This document shows positions 1 through 5,365 of a stretch of DNA of 8,761 nt, piece by piece (the first letter of the stretch is position 1; every line of letters starts with the position of its first letter). The DNA comes from Methanobrevibacter sp. (lineage in GTDB: Archaea; Methanobacteriota; Methanobacteria; Methanobacteriales; Methanobacteriaceae), in contig JAITOM010000065.1 in the NCBI GenBank assembly GCA_031289975.1, positions 1 to 8,761 on the forward strand, given 5' to 3'. The notes under the pieces were generated by a model. That model saw nothing but the letters and a program-made list of their open reading frames with translations, was not told the origin of the DNA and searched no databases. Position numbers and translations under genes: made by a program.

Positions 1-61
1 TGAAAAAAGAATAGATACTGATACTATAGTAATTATAGAAAAGTTCTTAAATTTTGAATGA
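1..61 (+). CDS. 3' end of an unidentified gene (partial)
   Basis: Reading from base 2, an open frame of 19 codons runs in from the left edge and ends in TGA at 59-61, followed in frame by TAA at 62-64. The tail reads roughly DTDTIVIIEKFLNFE. It looks protein-like rather than random, and its final codons recur at 8654-8689 with the same tandem stops and T-tract. That supports a real gene end. Too little is present to name the family, and no start, domain or motif is visible. The alternative is non-coding AT-rich DNA that happens to stay open for 19 codons. Confidence 0.4.
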   Translation, partial: EKRIDTDTIVIIEKFLNFE

Positions 62-64
62 TAA

Positions 65-79
65 TTTTTTTTTATTTTT
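65..79 (+). terminator. oligo-T terminator of the left-edge gene
   Basis: A run of nine T (65-73), one A and five more T directly follows the tandem stop codons TGA TAA at 59-64. Archaeal RNA polymerase stops at such T-tracts on the non-template strand without needing a hairpin. Confidence 0.4.
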
Positions 80-124
80 AAAAATAATAATTATAATTTT
101 TTTAATTAAAAATTTGACATTTAT

Positions 125-177
125 GATGTAATTTAAAAAATCTCATTACTTACAAACATTATTTCATACACTATATT
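125..177 (+). repeat. partial copy of the dispersed intergenic element
   Basis: This stretch aligns with the downstream end of the element at 1650-1778 (matching about 1730-1780). From 150 to 177, 23 of 28 bases match, including TTACAAACATT at the start and CACTATATT at the end. Similarity is looser from 125 to 149. It lies about 180 bp upstream of the rpn-like gene and points the same way, as the other two copies do relative to their next genes. Confidence 0.5.
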
Positions 178-191
178 ATTTTCACTTTCTC

Positions 192-267
192 ATAGATTTT
201 TTAATTGGTAATAGATTTTTTAATTGGTAATAGATTTTTTAATTGGTAATAGATTTTTTAATTGGTA
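192..267. repeat. four perfect tandem copies of a 19-bp unit
   Basis: The unit ATAGATTTTTTAATTGGTA occurs four times without mismatch at 192-210, 211-229, 230-248 and 249-267, followed by a partial ATAGA at 268-272. There are no spacers, so this is a minisatellite-type array and not CRISPR. It sits directly upstream of the TATA box and start of the rpn-like gene. It could be a set of repeated protein-binding sites or simply a slippage-prone array; the sequence does not decide. Confidence 0.95.
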
Positions 268-295
268 ATAGAAATTAATTTTTCTATAAGCATTC

Positions 296-306
296 TTTAT
301 ATATGG
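296..306 (+). promoter_or_regulatory. TATA box of the rpn-like gene
   Basis: TTTATATATGG is a good match to the archaeal TATA box of methanogens. Transcription would begin about 25 bp downstream, near 325-330, leaving a leader of roughly 30 nt before the start codon. The 19-bp tandem array ends 28 bp upstream, where an activator or repressor could act. Confidence 0.5.
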
Positions 307-355
307 CTTTTAGCAAAAATCATATTTTATTTGAAAATAATTTTTTTTAGGTTGG

Positions 356-1228
356 ATGTTTATGAGATCTTTTAATCCGTTGGATGACTATTTATTTTCT
401 CAGTATATGGCAAGTGAGGGTATGGAAAGTAAATTGAAATCATTTATTAATGCGGTGATCTTAGAAGATGATGATTCAATAGATTCTATAGATATTATTG
501 CAAATAAAATGATTGCAGGTGAAATTAAAGGCAAAAAGACATGCATTTTAGATCTAAGATCGGAATCTCCCGACGGCAGACACTTCATAATAGAAGTGCA
601 AAATCAGAACCAATACTATTTTAAGAGAAGAAGTTTGCTTTATTTAGCAAAAGAATTCTCAAATTCAGCTAAAGAAGGAAAATTAAATGAATTAAAACCA
701 CATATCTTAATTAATATACTAAGTTACAAATTCTGTGAAGATGACATTTACAAACAAAAATTTAATATATTAGGAAACACAGATAACTGTTTATACTCAA
801 AGTATTTAACAATATACAATATAAACATTATAGCATTTAGAAAAATTAAAAAAGATTTAAATAATCCATTACACAGATGGATGATATTCTTTGACATTGA
901 AAGTTCTAATGAGCTTATAAAAAAGGTGATTGAAATGGATGAAGATATAAAATCAGCAGATGCGAGATTCAACGAACTACTATCCGATGAAGAAGCATTT
1001 CACGACTATCAAATGAGACAATTAGCAATAATGGAACTGGAAGGAGAATTAAGCTACAGAGAAGAAAAAGGTAAGATAGAAGGTGAAATTAAGGGTAAAA
1101 AGGAGGGTATAAAAGAAGAAAAAATGGAAATAGCTATTAGCATGTTGAAGAAAGGCTTGGATTTAAATTTGATTAGTGAAATTACCAATCTTCCAATCTC
1201 AAAACTTCAAGCTCTGAATAGTAAATAA
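356..1228 (+). CDS. Rpn family nuclease / PD-(D/E)XK 'transposase'
   Basis: This 290-aa protein belongs to the Rpn/YhgA-like family (PD-(D/E)XK nuclease family transposase). It opens with FNPLDDYLFSQYM (residues 6-18), the usual family start. The nuclease core shows ILD with Asp66 and IIEVQ with Glu80 and Gln82, the D...E-x-Q form of the catalytic motif. The C-terminal part is charged and helical (about 229-258, Lys/Glu/Gly-rich) and ends in a small helix-turn-helix-like tail (about 260-288). Length is normal and no frame is broken. Known E. coli members are metal-dependent DNA endonucleases that raise recombination and act as toxic anti-phage proteins; the same role here is inference. Start choice: AGGT at 349-352 is close to ATG 356, and ATG 362 is equally possible, giving MRSFNPL. 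The family is common in bacteria, so transfer is plausible. A strong internal ribosome binding site lies at 924-930. Confidence 0.85.
   Translation: MFMRSFNPLDDYLFSQYMASEGMESKLKSFINAVILEDDDSIDSIDIIANKMIAGEIKGKKTCILDLRSESPDGRHFIIEVQNQNQYYFKRRSLLYLAKEFSNSAKEGKLNELKPHILINILSYKFCEDDIYKQKFNILGNTDNCLYSKYLTIYNINIIAFRKIKKDLNNPLHRWMIFFDIESSNELIKKVIEMDEDIKSADARFNELLSDEEAFHDYQMRQLAIMELEGELSYREEKGKIEGEIKGKKEGIKEEKMEIAISMLKKGLDLNLISEITNLPISKLQALNSK
935..1228 (+). CDS. possible internally started C-terminal Rpn product (97 aa)
   Basis: Inside the rpn-like gene and in its frame, AGGTGAT at 924-930 stands 4 nt before ATG 935 (Met194 of the long protein). It fits the expected anti-Shine-Dalgarno over seven bases and is better than the site of the full-length start. 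Spacing equals that of aroC, fen and the R-M gene. Translation from here would give 97 aa without the nuclease core, containing the charged helical region and the terminal helix-turn-helix-like tail. In E. coli rpn genes a small protein made from an internal start in the 3' part blocks the toxic full-length nuclease; by analogy this could be the archaeal counterpart. The other possibility is that the site is a by-product of the codons encoding Lys-Val-Ile-Glu-Met. Confidence 0.45.
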   Translation: MDEDIKSADARFNELLSDEEAFHDYQMRQLAIMELEGELSYREEKGKIEGEIKGKKEGIKEEKMEIAISMLKKGLDLNLISEITNLPISKLQALNSK

Positions 1229-1243
1229 TTTAATTTCTACTTT

Positions 1244-1255
1244 CCATTATTTTTT
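1244..1255 (+). terminator. T-rich terminator after the rpn-like gene
   Basis: CATTATTTTTT, with six consecutive T at 1250-1255, lies about 20 bp after the TAA stop at 1226-1228. It is short for an archaeal T-tract terminator but is the first such run after the gene. Confidence 0.35.
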
Positions 1256-1260
1256 ATTAG

Positions 1261-1560
1261 ATATATGTTATATGAAATAAGGGTTATAAGAAAAAAAATG
1301 GGGATGTGAAAAATCAAGATTTGTTATCGAAGATAATTTAAGGAAGATCTAAGATTTCCCGTTTCCTCATTGATATTTCAATAATGAATCTTTTAAGTGT
1401 TCAATGTTTAAGAATCCATAAATCAATTTAGCAAATCAAAAAATGAGTAATAAAAAAATTAATTGGATGAAAATGGGATAGTATGCTTGAAATTAAAATA
1501 TAATCAGAATAAGATAATGTGAATGAAAAATAAAAGAAGTTAATGTCTTAGAGAATCATG
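1261..1560. other. gap segment with higher G+C, possible gene remnant
   Basis: Between the rpn-like gene and the intergenic element, G+C is about 20-30% against about 10% just downstream (1561-1680). In the frame starting at 1261, short open runs separated by stops read protein-like, for example ISRFLIDISIMNLL, but I cannot assign a family. No tRNA, rRNA or intact ORF of useful size was seen on either strand. It may be a decayed gene, such as an old mobile element, or an untranslated RNA; both are weak readings. Confidence 0.25.
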
Positions 1561-1649
1561 TTCTACTCTCTATATAATTATTAAATTTTTAATTAAAGAA
1601 ATTATAATTATTATTCTTAAAAATAAAAAAATATAAATTATTGTTTAAG

Positions 1650-1778
1650 AAATTAATTTAATATTAATTTGAAATTCTTAAAAACGGAGAATAAATTTTC
1701 CTAAGTTGAAAATAAGTTTTCAACAATAAGATGTTTAAAAATAAATTATTAATTACAAACATTTTTTACATCACTATA
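1650..1778 (+). repeat. dispersed intergenic element, full copy upstream of aroC
   Basis: This 129-bp segment matches the reverse complement of 8432-8558 with about eight mismatches and two single-base gaps, and its downstream end matches 125-177. The best conserved core is TTTTCCTAAGTTGAAAATAAG and the following TTTTCAACAATAAGATGTTT at about 1697-1737. No conserved reading frame is evident. It ends 159 bp before the aroC start. It may be a small mobile or promoter-bearing repeat, or the trace of a duplicated intergenic region. Confidence 0.85.
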
Positions 1779-1862
1779 TTTTTATAAAATTCAATTAAAT
1801 ATTTATAATTTAAAATACTTTTTATTTCTTTAAATTAAATTTAAATTCATCTTAAACTGTTG

Positions 1863-1870
1863 TATAAATA
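1863..1870 (+). promoter_or_regulatory. candidate TATA box of aroC
   Basis: TATAAATA lies 67 bp before the aroC start. Transcription would begin near 1893-1896, with a leader of about 40-45 nt. The surroundings are so AT-rich that other TATA-like strings compete, so this is only the best candidate. Confidence 0.3.
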
Positions 1871-1928
1871 TTAAATTGAGATAATAATTATTATAATAAC
1901 TTAACTAAAAGATTATAAAAAAAATAAC

Positions 1929-1934
1929 GGTGAT
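1929..1934 (+). promoter_or_regulatory. ribosome binding site of aroC
   Basis: GGTGAT sits 3 nt before TTG 1938. It fits the archaeal 16S rRNA tail, and it is what supports choosing the unusual TTG start. Confidence 0.7.
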
Positions 1935-1937
1935 TAA

Positions 1938-3035
1938 TTGACAAACACTACAGGGAAAATATTTAAAGTTACAACATTTGGTTCAAGTCATGGAAAAGCT
2001 CTTGGAACAATAATCGATGGTTGTCCTGCTAATTTTGAATTAAATGAAAAAGATATTCAAATTGAATTAGATAAAAGACGACCTGGGACAAGTAACTTAA
2101 CAACAAGTAGAAATGAGTTAGATAAAGTTGAAATATTATCTGGTATTTTTAAAGGAAAAACAGATGGAACTCCAATAACAGCTATTGTATTTAATAAAGA
2201 TAAATCATCTAAAGATTATGAGTATCTTGAAAATAAGCCAAGACCAAGTCATGGAGACTTTAGTTGGATTTCTAAGTATGGAAATTATGATTACTATGGT
2301 GGAGGTCGTGGAAGTGGAAGAACAACAATTGGAATTGTTATTGCTGGAGCAATAGCTAAAAAAATATTAGCTTTATATAACATTAAAGTATTTTCCCATA
2401 TTACTCAAATTGGAGATATTAAAGCTAAGAAAATTGATATAAATCTAATTGAAGAATATTCTAAAAAAAATAATCTTAAATGTGCTGATATTGAAGTTGC
2501 TAAGCTTATGGAAGAGAAAATTTTAAAGTTAAAAGAAGAAGGTAATTCTATTGGTGGTGTAGTTGAAACAATAGCTATTGGTGTTCCTACAGGACTTGGA
2601 GAACCTGTTTTTGGAAGGTTGGATGGTGAAATAGCTAAAGCTTTAATGAATATTGGGTCTGTAAAAGGTGTTGAAATAGGTTATGGCTTTAAAATAACTG
2701 AATTAACTGGCCATGAAGCAAATGATGAATTTTATATCAGTGAATCTGGTGTTAAAACAAGGAATAATAAATCAGGAGGTATTCTTGGAGGCATAAGTAA
2801 TGGTATGCCGATTATAACAAGAATAGCTGTTAAACCAACTCCATCAATAAGCACCATTCAAAAAACTGTTGATTTGAAGAAAATGGAAGATGTTGAAATT
2901 AAGATAAAAGGTAGACATGATCCATGTATATGTCCAAGAATAACAACAGTAACTGAATCAAGTTTAGCTATTGTTTTATTAGATTTCATGTTAAAAGGAG
3001 GATTTATTCCAATGCATAATTTAAATATGCAGTAA
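1938..3035 (+). CDS. aroC: chorismate synthase
   Basis: The 365-aa enzyme converts 5-enolpyruvylshikimate-3-phosphate to chorismate, the last common step of aromatic amino acid synthesis. It needs reduced FMN and acts in the cytosol as a tetramer. Family signatures appear in order: FGSSHG (14-19, catalytic His18), RRPG (47-50), PRPSHGD (101-107, second catalytic His105), GGGRGSGRTT (121-130), GGILGGISNGMPI (280-292) and RHDPCICPR (326-334). The usual FGESHG has Ser in place of Glu at position 16. Length is normal for the family. The start is TTG, supported by GGTGAT just upstream and by the typical N-terminus NTTGKIFKVTTFG. No other shikimate gene is adjacent, so it is probably transcribed alone. 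It converges with fen, with 28 bp between the stops. Confidence 0.97.
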   Translation: MTNTTGKIFKVTTFGSSHGKALGTIIDGCPANFELNEKDIQIELDKRRPGTSNLTTSRNELDKVEILSGIFKGKTDGTPITAIVFNKDKSSKDYEYLENKPRPSHGDFSWISKYGNYDYYGGGRGSGRTTIGIVIAGAIAKKILALYNIKVFSHITQIGDIKAKKIDINLIEEYSKKNNLKCADIEVAKLMEEKILKLKEEGNSIGGVVETIAIGVPTGLGEPVFGRLDGEIAKALMNIGSVKGVEIGYGFKITELTGHEANDEFYISESGVKTRNNKSGGILGGISNGMPIITRIAVKPTPSISTIQKTVDLKKMEDVEIKIKGRHDPCICPRITTVTESSLAIVLLDFMLKGGFIPMHNLNMQ

Positions 3036-3042
3036 ACATTAA

Positions 3043-3055
3043 TTTTTTTTTTTTT
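3043..3055 (+). terminator. oligo-T terminator of aroC
   Basis: Thirteen consecutive T begin 8 bp after the aroC stop, a classic archaeal T-tract terminator. The tract lies in the 28-bp gap between the convergent aroC and fen stops. On the fen strand it reads as A, so it should not stop fen transcription. Confidence 0.75.
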
Positions 3056-3063
3056 ATTGATAT

Positions 3064-4041
3064 TTAAAACCAATATTCTAAACTTCTTTGACTTGCGTCT
3101 AATTTTTTCATTCTTTTAATGGCTGTTGAAATACGTTCTGTTGAGAATCCATTTTCTCCACACATAAATTCAAAAAGCTTTTCTTCATTAACTTCTCTCC
3201 ATTTAATTTCATAATTCTTGTTTACATCATGATTAAGGAATAGATCTCTTAATTGATAAATGTTCCTGCCTAAATCTTCCTCTGATTTTTTTAGATAGCT
3301 TTCTAATGACTGTGATTTAATTATTTTAAGGCTGTTTTTAGGTCCTATACCTTTAATTCCTGGATTAAAATCTGTTCCAATCATTAATGATGCATCTATA
3401 AGCTCTTCTTTAGTTAATCCAAGATTGTTCAAAACTTTTTTTAATTCTATAAATTCTAATTGTTTTTTATTCAGTGTAAGGTTTCTAACAATTCTTGATG
3501 CTCCAAACAATAAACAATCATAATCTTGAGAAGCAACAGCCCAAGCATCTCCTTTTTTTACCATGTATGTGGCTTGTGCTTCACCTTCACCACAAGCTTG
3601 TATGTGAGGAATACCCATTAAATCCAATAATTTTTTTGATGATTCAATAATATATGTAGACATTCGTGATGTTCGTATTGCATATTTACGAGCAGTTTCA
3701 GTATCTCCTTCTTCCAATGCTTTCTTCCATTTTTTCTCAGACTTTTCTTTTATTTTTCTTCTTTTTAAAATTGTTTCTTCTTTTAAATATGATGGTTTAC
3801 CATCAAAGACATAGATAGGTTTTATTCCACTCTCTACAAATGAAGATGTTCTATACAATATTCCACTAAGATGGGAAGTTACATTCCCTTCTTCATTTGT
3901 TAATAGGTTACCATCACTTTGCCTAATACTTGATAGAAATTGATATATCATATTCGCAGCATCAATAGCTATAGTTTTCCCACACAAATCTTTTAAATTT
4001 ATATTTTCAATAGTCAGTAAATCTCTTAGTTTTACTCCCAT
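3064..4041 (-). CDS. fen: flap endonuclease 1 (FEN-1)
   Basis: The 325-aa structure-specific nuclease cuts 5' flaps during Okazaki fragment maturation and long-patch base excision repair. The metal-binding acids are all present at classical archaeal positions: Asp27, Asp80, Glu152, Glu154, Asp173, Asp175 and Asp224. The N-terminus MGVKLRDLL, the VFDGKPSYLK segment (78-87), GEGEAQA (151-157) and the helix-two-turn-helix GIKGIGPKNSLK (228-239) are typical. The last eight residues, QRSLEYWF (318-325), form a PIP box for docking to the PCNA sliding clamp. I chose ATG 4041, not GTG 4050 nine bases upstream, because that GTG is part of the ribosome binding site and the family starts at MGVKL. fen is convergent with aroC. 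No T-tract follows it on its own strand before it reaches aroC. Confidence 0.97.
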   Translation of the reverse strand: MGVKLRDLLTIENINLKDLCGKTIAIDAANMIYQFLSSIRQSDGNLLTNEEGNVTSHLSGILYRTSSFVESGIKPIYVFDGKPSYLKEETILKRRKIKEKSEKKWKKALEEGDTETARKYAIRTSRMSTYIIESSKKLLDLMGIPHIQACGEGEAQATYMVKKGDAWAVASQDYDCLLFGASRIVRNLTLNKKQLEFIELKKVLNNLGLTKEELIDASLMIGTDFNPGIKGIGPKNSLKIIKSQSLESYLKKSEEDLGRNIYQLRDLFLNHDVNKNYEIKWREVNEEKLFEFMCGENGFSTERISTAIKRMKKLDASQRSLEYWF

Positions 4042-4045
4042 AGCA

Positions 4046-4051
4046 ATCACT
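4046..4051 (-). promoter_or_regulatory. ribosome binding site of fen
   Basis: AGTGAT on the minus strand lies 4 nt before ATG 4041. The GTG inside it (4048-4050) opens the longer frame, so the site argues for the shorter, family-typical start. Confidence 0.6.
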
Positions 4052-4191
4052 TCAATGTTTATTTATTGGTATGACGATTTTTATTATTTCTTAATAATTT
4101 TTATTAGTTCAATAAAAGGAATTTTTATTAATTTTAGATGTTGTCCAGCAATTCAATTTTTTGATTTTTTATTAAATTTTTAAATTATTAA

Positions 4192-4270
4192 TTTAATCTT
4201 TAAAAAGAATATGAATTTATAATTTAATTTTAATTTAAATATAAAATATTATTTTATAATATTAATTCAT
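4192..4270. repeat. left direct repeat flanking the R-M operon
   Basis: The start, 4192-4212, equals 8341-8360 except for one extra C, and its first part matches 8381-8399 in the same way. The end, 4249-4270, closely matches 8409-8429 (TTATTTTAT, then ATTCAT). The middle is about 30 bp longer than in the right copy. The two sides enclose the whole R-M operon. In such AT-rich DNA, chance similarity is a real alternative. Confidence 0.4.
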
Positions 4271-4369
4271 ATTTAAAGTTTATTATATTATTTATTCATA
4301 AAATAAGGTTTTTAAATTTTGATAAAGATAATTGTTGGATAAACTCTTTAATACAGACATGGCAACAGT

Positions 4370-4403
4370 TATGAAATAGTCGAAAAAAGTGCATTATTTC
4401 ATA
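4370..4403. other. hairpin with 9-bp perfect stem
   Basis: TATGAAATA (4370-4378) and TATTTCATA (4395-4403) are perfect reverse complements with 16 nt between them. One G-U and one A-U pair can extend the stem inward. It lies 92 bp downstream of the methyltransferase stop, on the 3' side of that operon. It could be a 3'-end RNA structure or a palindromic protein-binding site. Confidence 0.4.
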
Positions 4404-4483
4404 CCTTCAAAAGTTTAAGGATTAAATGTAGGTTTCTTTTATAACATGCAATCTTTCCCTTATTCTTTTAAATTCTATATTTT

Positions 4484-4494
4484 AAAAAAGAAAA
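4484..4494 (-). terminator. T-rich terminator of the R-M operon
   Basis: On the minus strand TTTTCTTTTTT follows the methyltransferase stop codon at once (stop 4495-4497). Ten T in eleven bases fit archaeal T-tract termination. Confidence 0.45.
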
Positions 4495-5352
4495 TTATTC
4501 AATAGTTAGTTTAATTTGATGTGTTTGCTTTATTTCATTAGGACTTACATTCATTTCATCTTTTAAATTTTTATCCTTTAATTTTGAGATAGATTCTTTT
4601 ATTCTTAAATTACAAACTTTTATTAAATCTGTTTTTTTATTTTTATATAACTTTACATCTTCATTTTTTTCAATCCCCACGAATCTTCTATTTTCTAAAA
4701 TTGCGGAAATTAAAAAACTTCCACTTCCACAGGCATTATCTAAAATTAAATCTCCTTCTTTTGTGAATGTTTTAATTAAATATTTTCCTAATTCAACTGG
4801 TTTTTGAGTAGAATGATATACATTTCCTTCAGATTCTGGTGTTTTAAAATACACTATATCCGTAGGATATCTTAAACCATCACTTTTAACTTCTACTGGT
4901 GAAAAATCGCCATAGCTACCAGTCAACTGATTCTTTCGAACACCTTTATTATATGGGTTTCCTTTACTCATTTGTGGATTATAAATGGGTTGTTTTTTGT
5001 AAAAAACACAAATATCCTCATGTTTTCTTAAAGGTTGCTTTTTTGCATTTAAAAAATTAGTAGCTTTTGATTTCTCCCAAACTATTTTATATTTAAACCA
5101 TTTTTCATTACTTAATATTAATTTTGCAGTAAAAATTCCTTGGGATGTTAAAATGATTGCACCATTATCTTTGATAATTCGTTTATATTCTTTCCATAAT
5201 TTATCAAGATCAATTACAGAATCCCATTTATTTTGTGTTGTTCCATAAGGCAAATCGCATAAAATCATATCAATTGATTTGGATGGTATATTTTTCATTA
5301 CATCTAAACAATCCCCTTCAATAACATTATTAATCATATTTTTAAAAATCAT
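4495..5352 (-). CDS. site-specific DNA methyltransferase, beta class (N6-adenine or N4-cytosine)
   Basis: The 285-aa enzyme transfers a methyl group from S-adenosylmethionine to an exocyclic amino group in a specific DNA site. Motif order shows the beta class: catalytic motif IV DLPYGTTQNKWD (33-44) comes first, then HSTQKPVEL (180-188, motif X region), then the AdoMet-binding motif I LILDNACGSGS (202-212) and VGIEKNED (225-232). The target recognition part lies between, about 95-170. Motif IV is DLPY rather than DPPY, a form known in this subfamily. The last 45 residues are a basic, polar tail. The gene starts 13 bp after the large R-M gene, with AAGGTG 5 nt before ATG, so they form one operon. 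It most likely protects the DNA strand that the fused enzyme does not methylate. The target site cannot be read from the sequence, and N4-cytosine methylation is not excluded. Confidence 0.9.
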   Translation of the reverse strand: MIFKNMINNVIEGDCLDVMKNIPSKSIDMILCDLPYGTTQNKWDSVIDLDKLWKEYKRIIKDNGAIILTSQGIFTAKLILSNEKWFKYKIVWEKSKATNFLNAKKQPLRKHEDICVFYKKQPIYNPQMSKGNPYNKGVRKNQLTGSYGDFSPVEVKSDGLRYPTDIVYFKTPESEGNVYHSTQKPVELGKYLIKTFTKEGDLILDNACGSGSFLISAILENRRFVGIEKNEDVKLYKNKKTDLIKVCNLRIKESISKLKDKNLKDEMNVSPNEIKQTHQIKLTIE

Positions 5353-5357
5353 AGTAG

Positions 5358-5363
5358 CACCTT
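5358..5363 (-). promoter_or_regulatory. ribosome binding site of the small methyltransferase
   Basis: AAGGTG on the minus strand lies 5 nt before ATG 5352, within the 13-bp gap after the stop of the upstream R-M gene. This allows separate initiation or coupling within one transcript. Confidence 0.6.
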
Positions 5364-5365
5364 AT

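Larger units (their letters stand above)
4042..4494. other. intergenic region between fen and the R-M operon
   Basis: It holds the fen ribosome binding site, a copy of a short direct repeat (4192-4270), a hairpin (4370-4403) and the T-tract after the methyltransferase gene. The fen promoter must lie in 4052-4200, but no TATA box stands out there. The part from about 4320 to 4470 is less AT-rich than the rest. On the minus strand one short frame reads FFDYFITVAMSVLKSLSNN, which I do not recognise and do not call a gene. Confidence 0.6.

Noticed and set aside
192..272. The repeat array as a CRISPR
   Set aside because: The 19-bp units are directly adjacent with no unique spacers, and the unit does not resemble a CRISPR repeat.
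356..1228. The rpn-like gene as part of an insertion sequence
   Set aside because: No terminal inverted repeats or target-site duplications were found around it, and Rpn proteins, despite the 'transposase' label, are not typical IS transposases.
1868..1937. A start codon for aroC upstream of TTG 1938
   Set aside because: No in-frame ATG with a binding site was found, while TTG has GGTGAT 3 nt upstream and gives the family-typical N-terminus.
2858..3073. 71-codon minus-strand frame over the aroC end
   Set aside because: It is an antisense shadow of aroC, whose conserved motifs account for this sequence.
4042..4050. GTG 4050 as the fen start, giving three extra residues
   Set aside because: The GTG is part of the AGTGAT ribosome binding site, and FEN-1 proteins begin at MGVKL.
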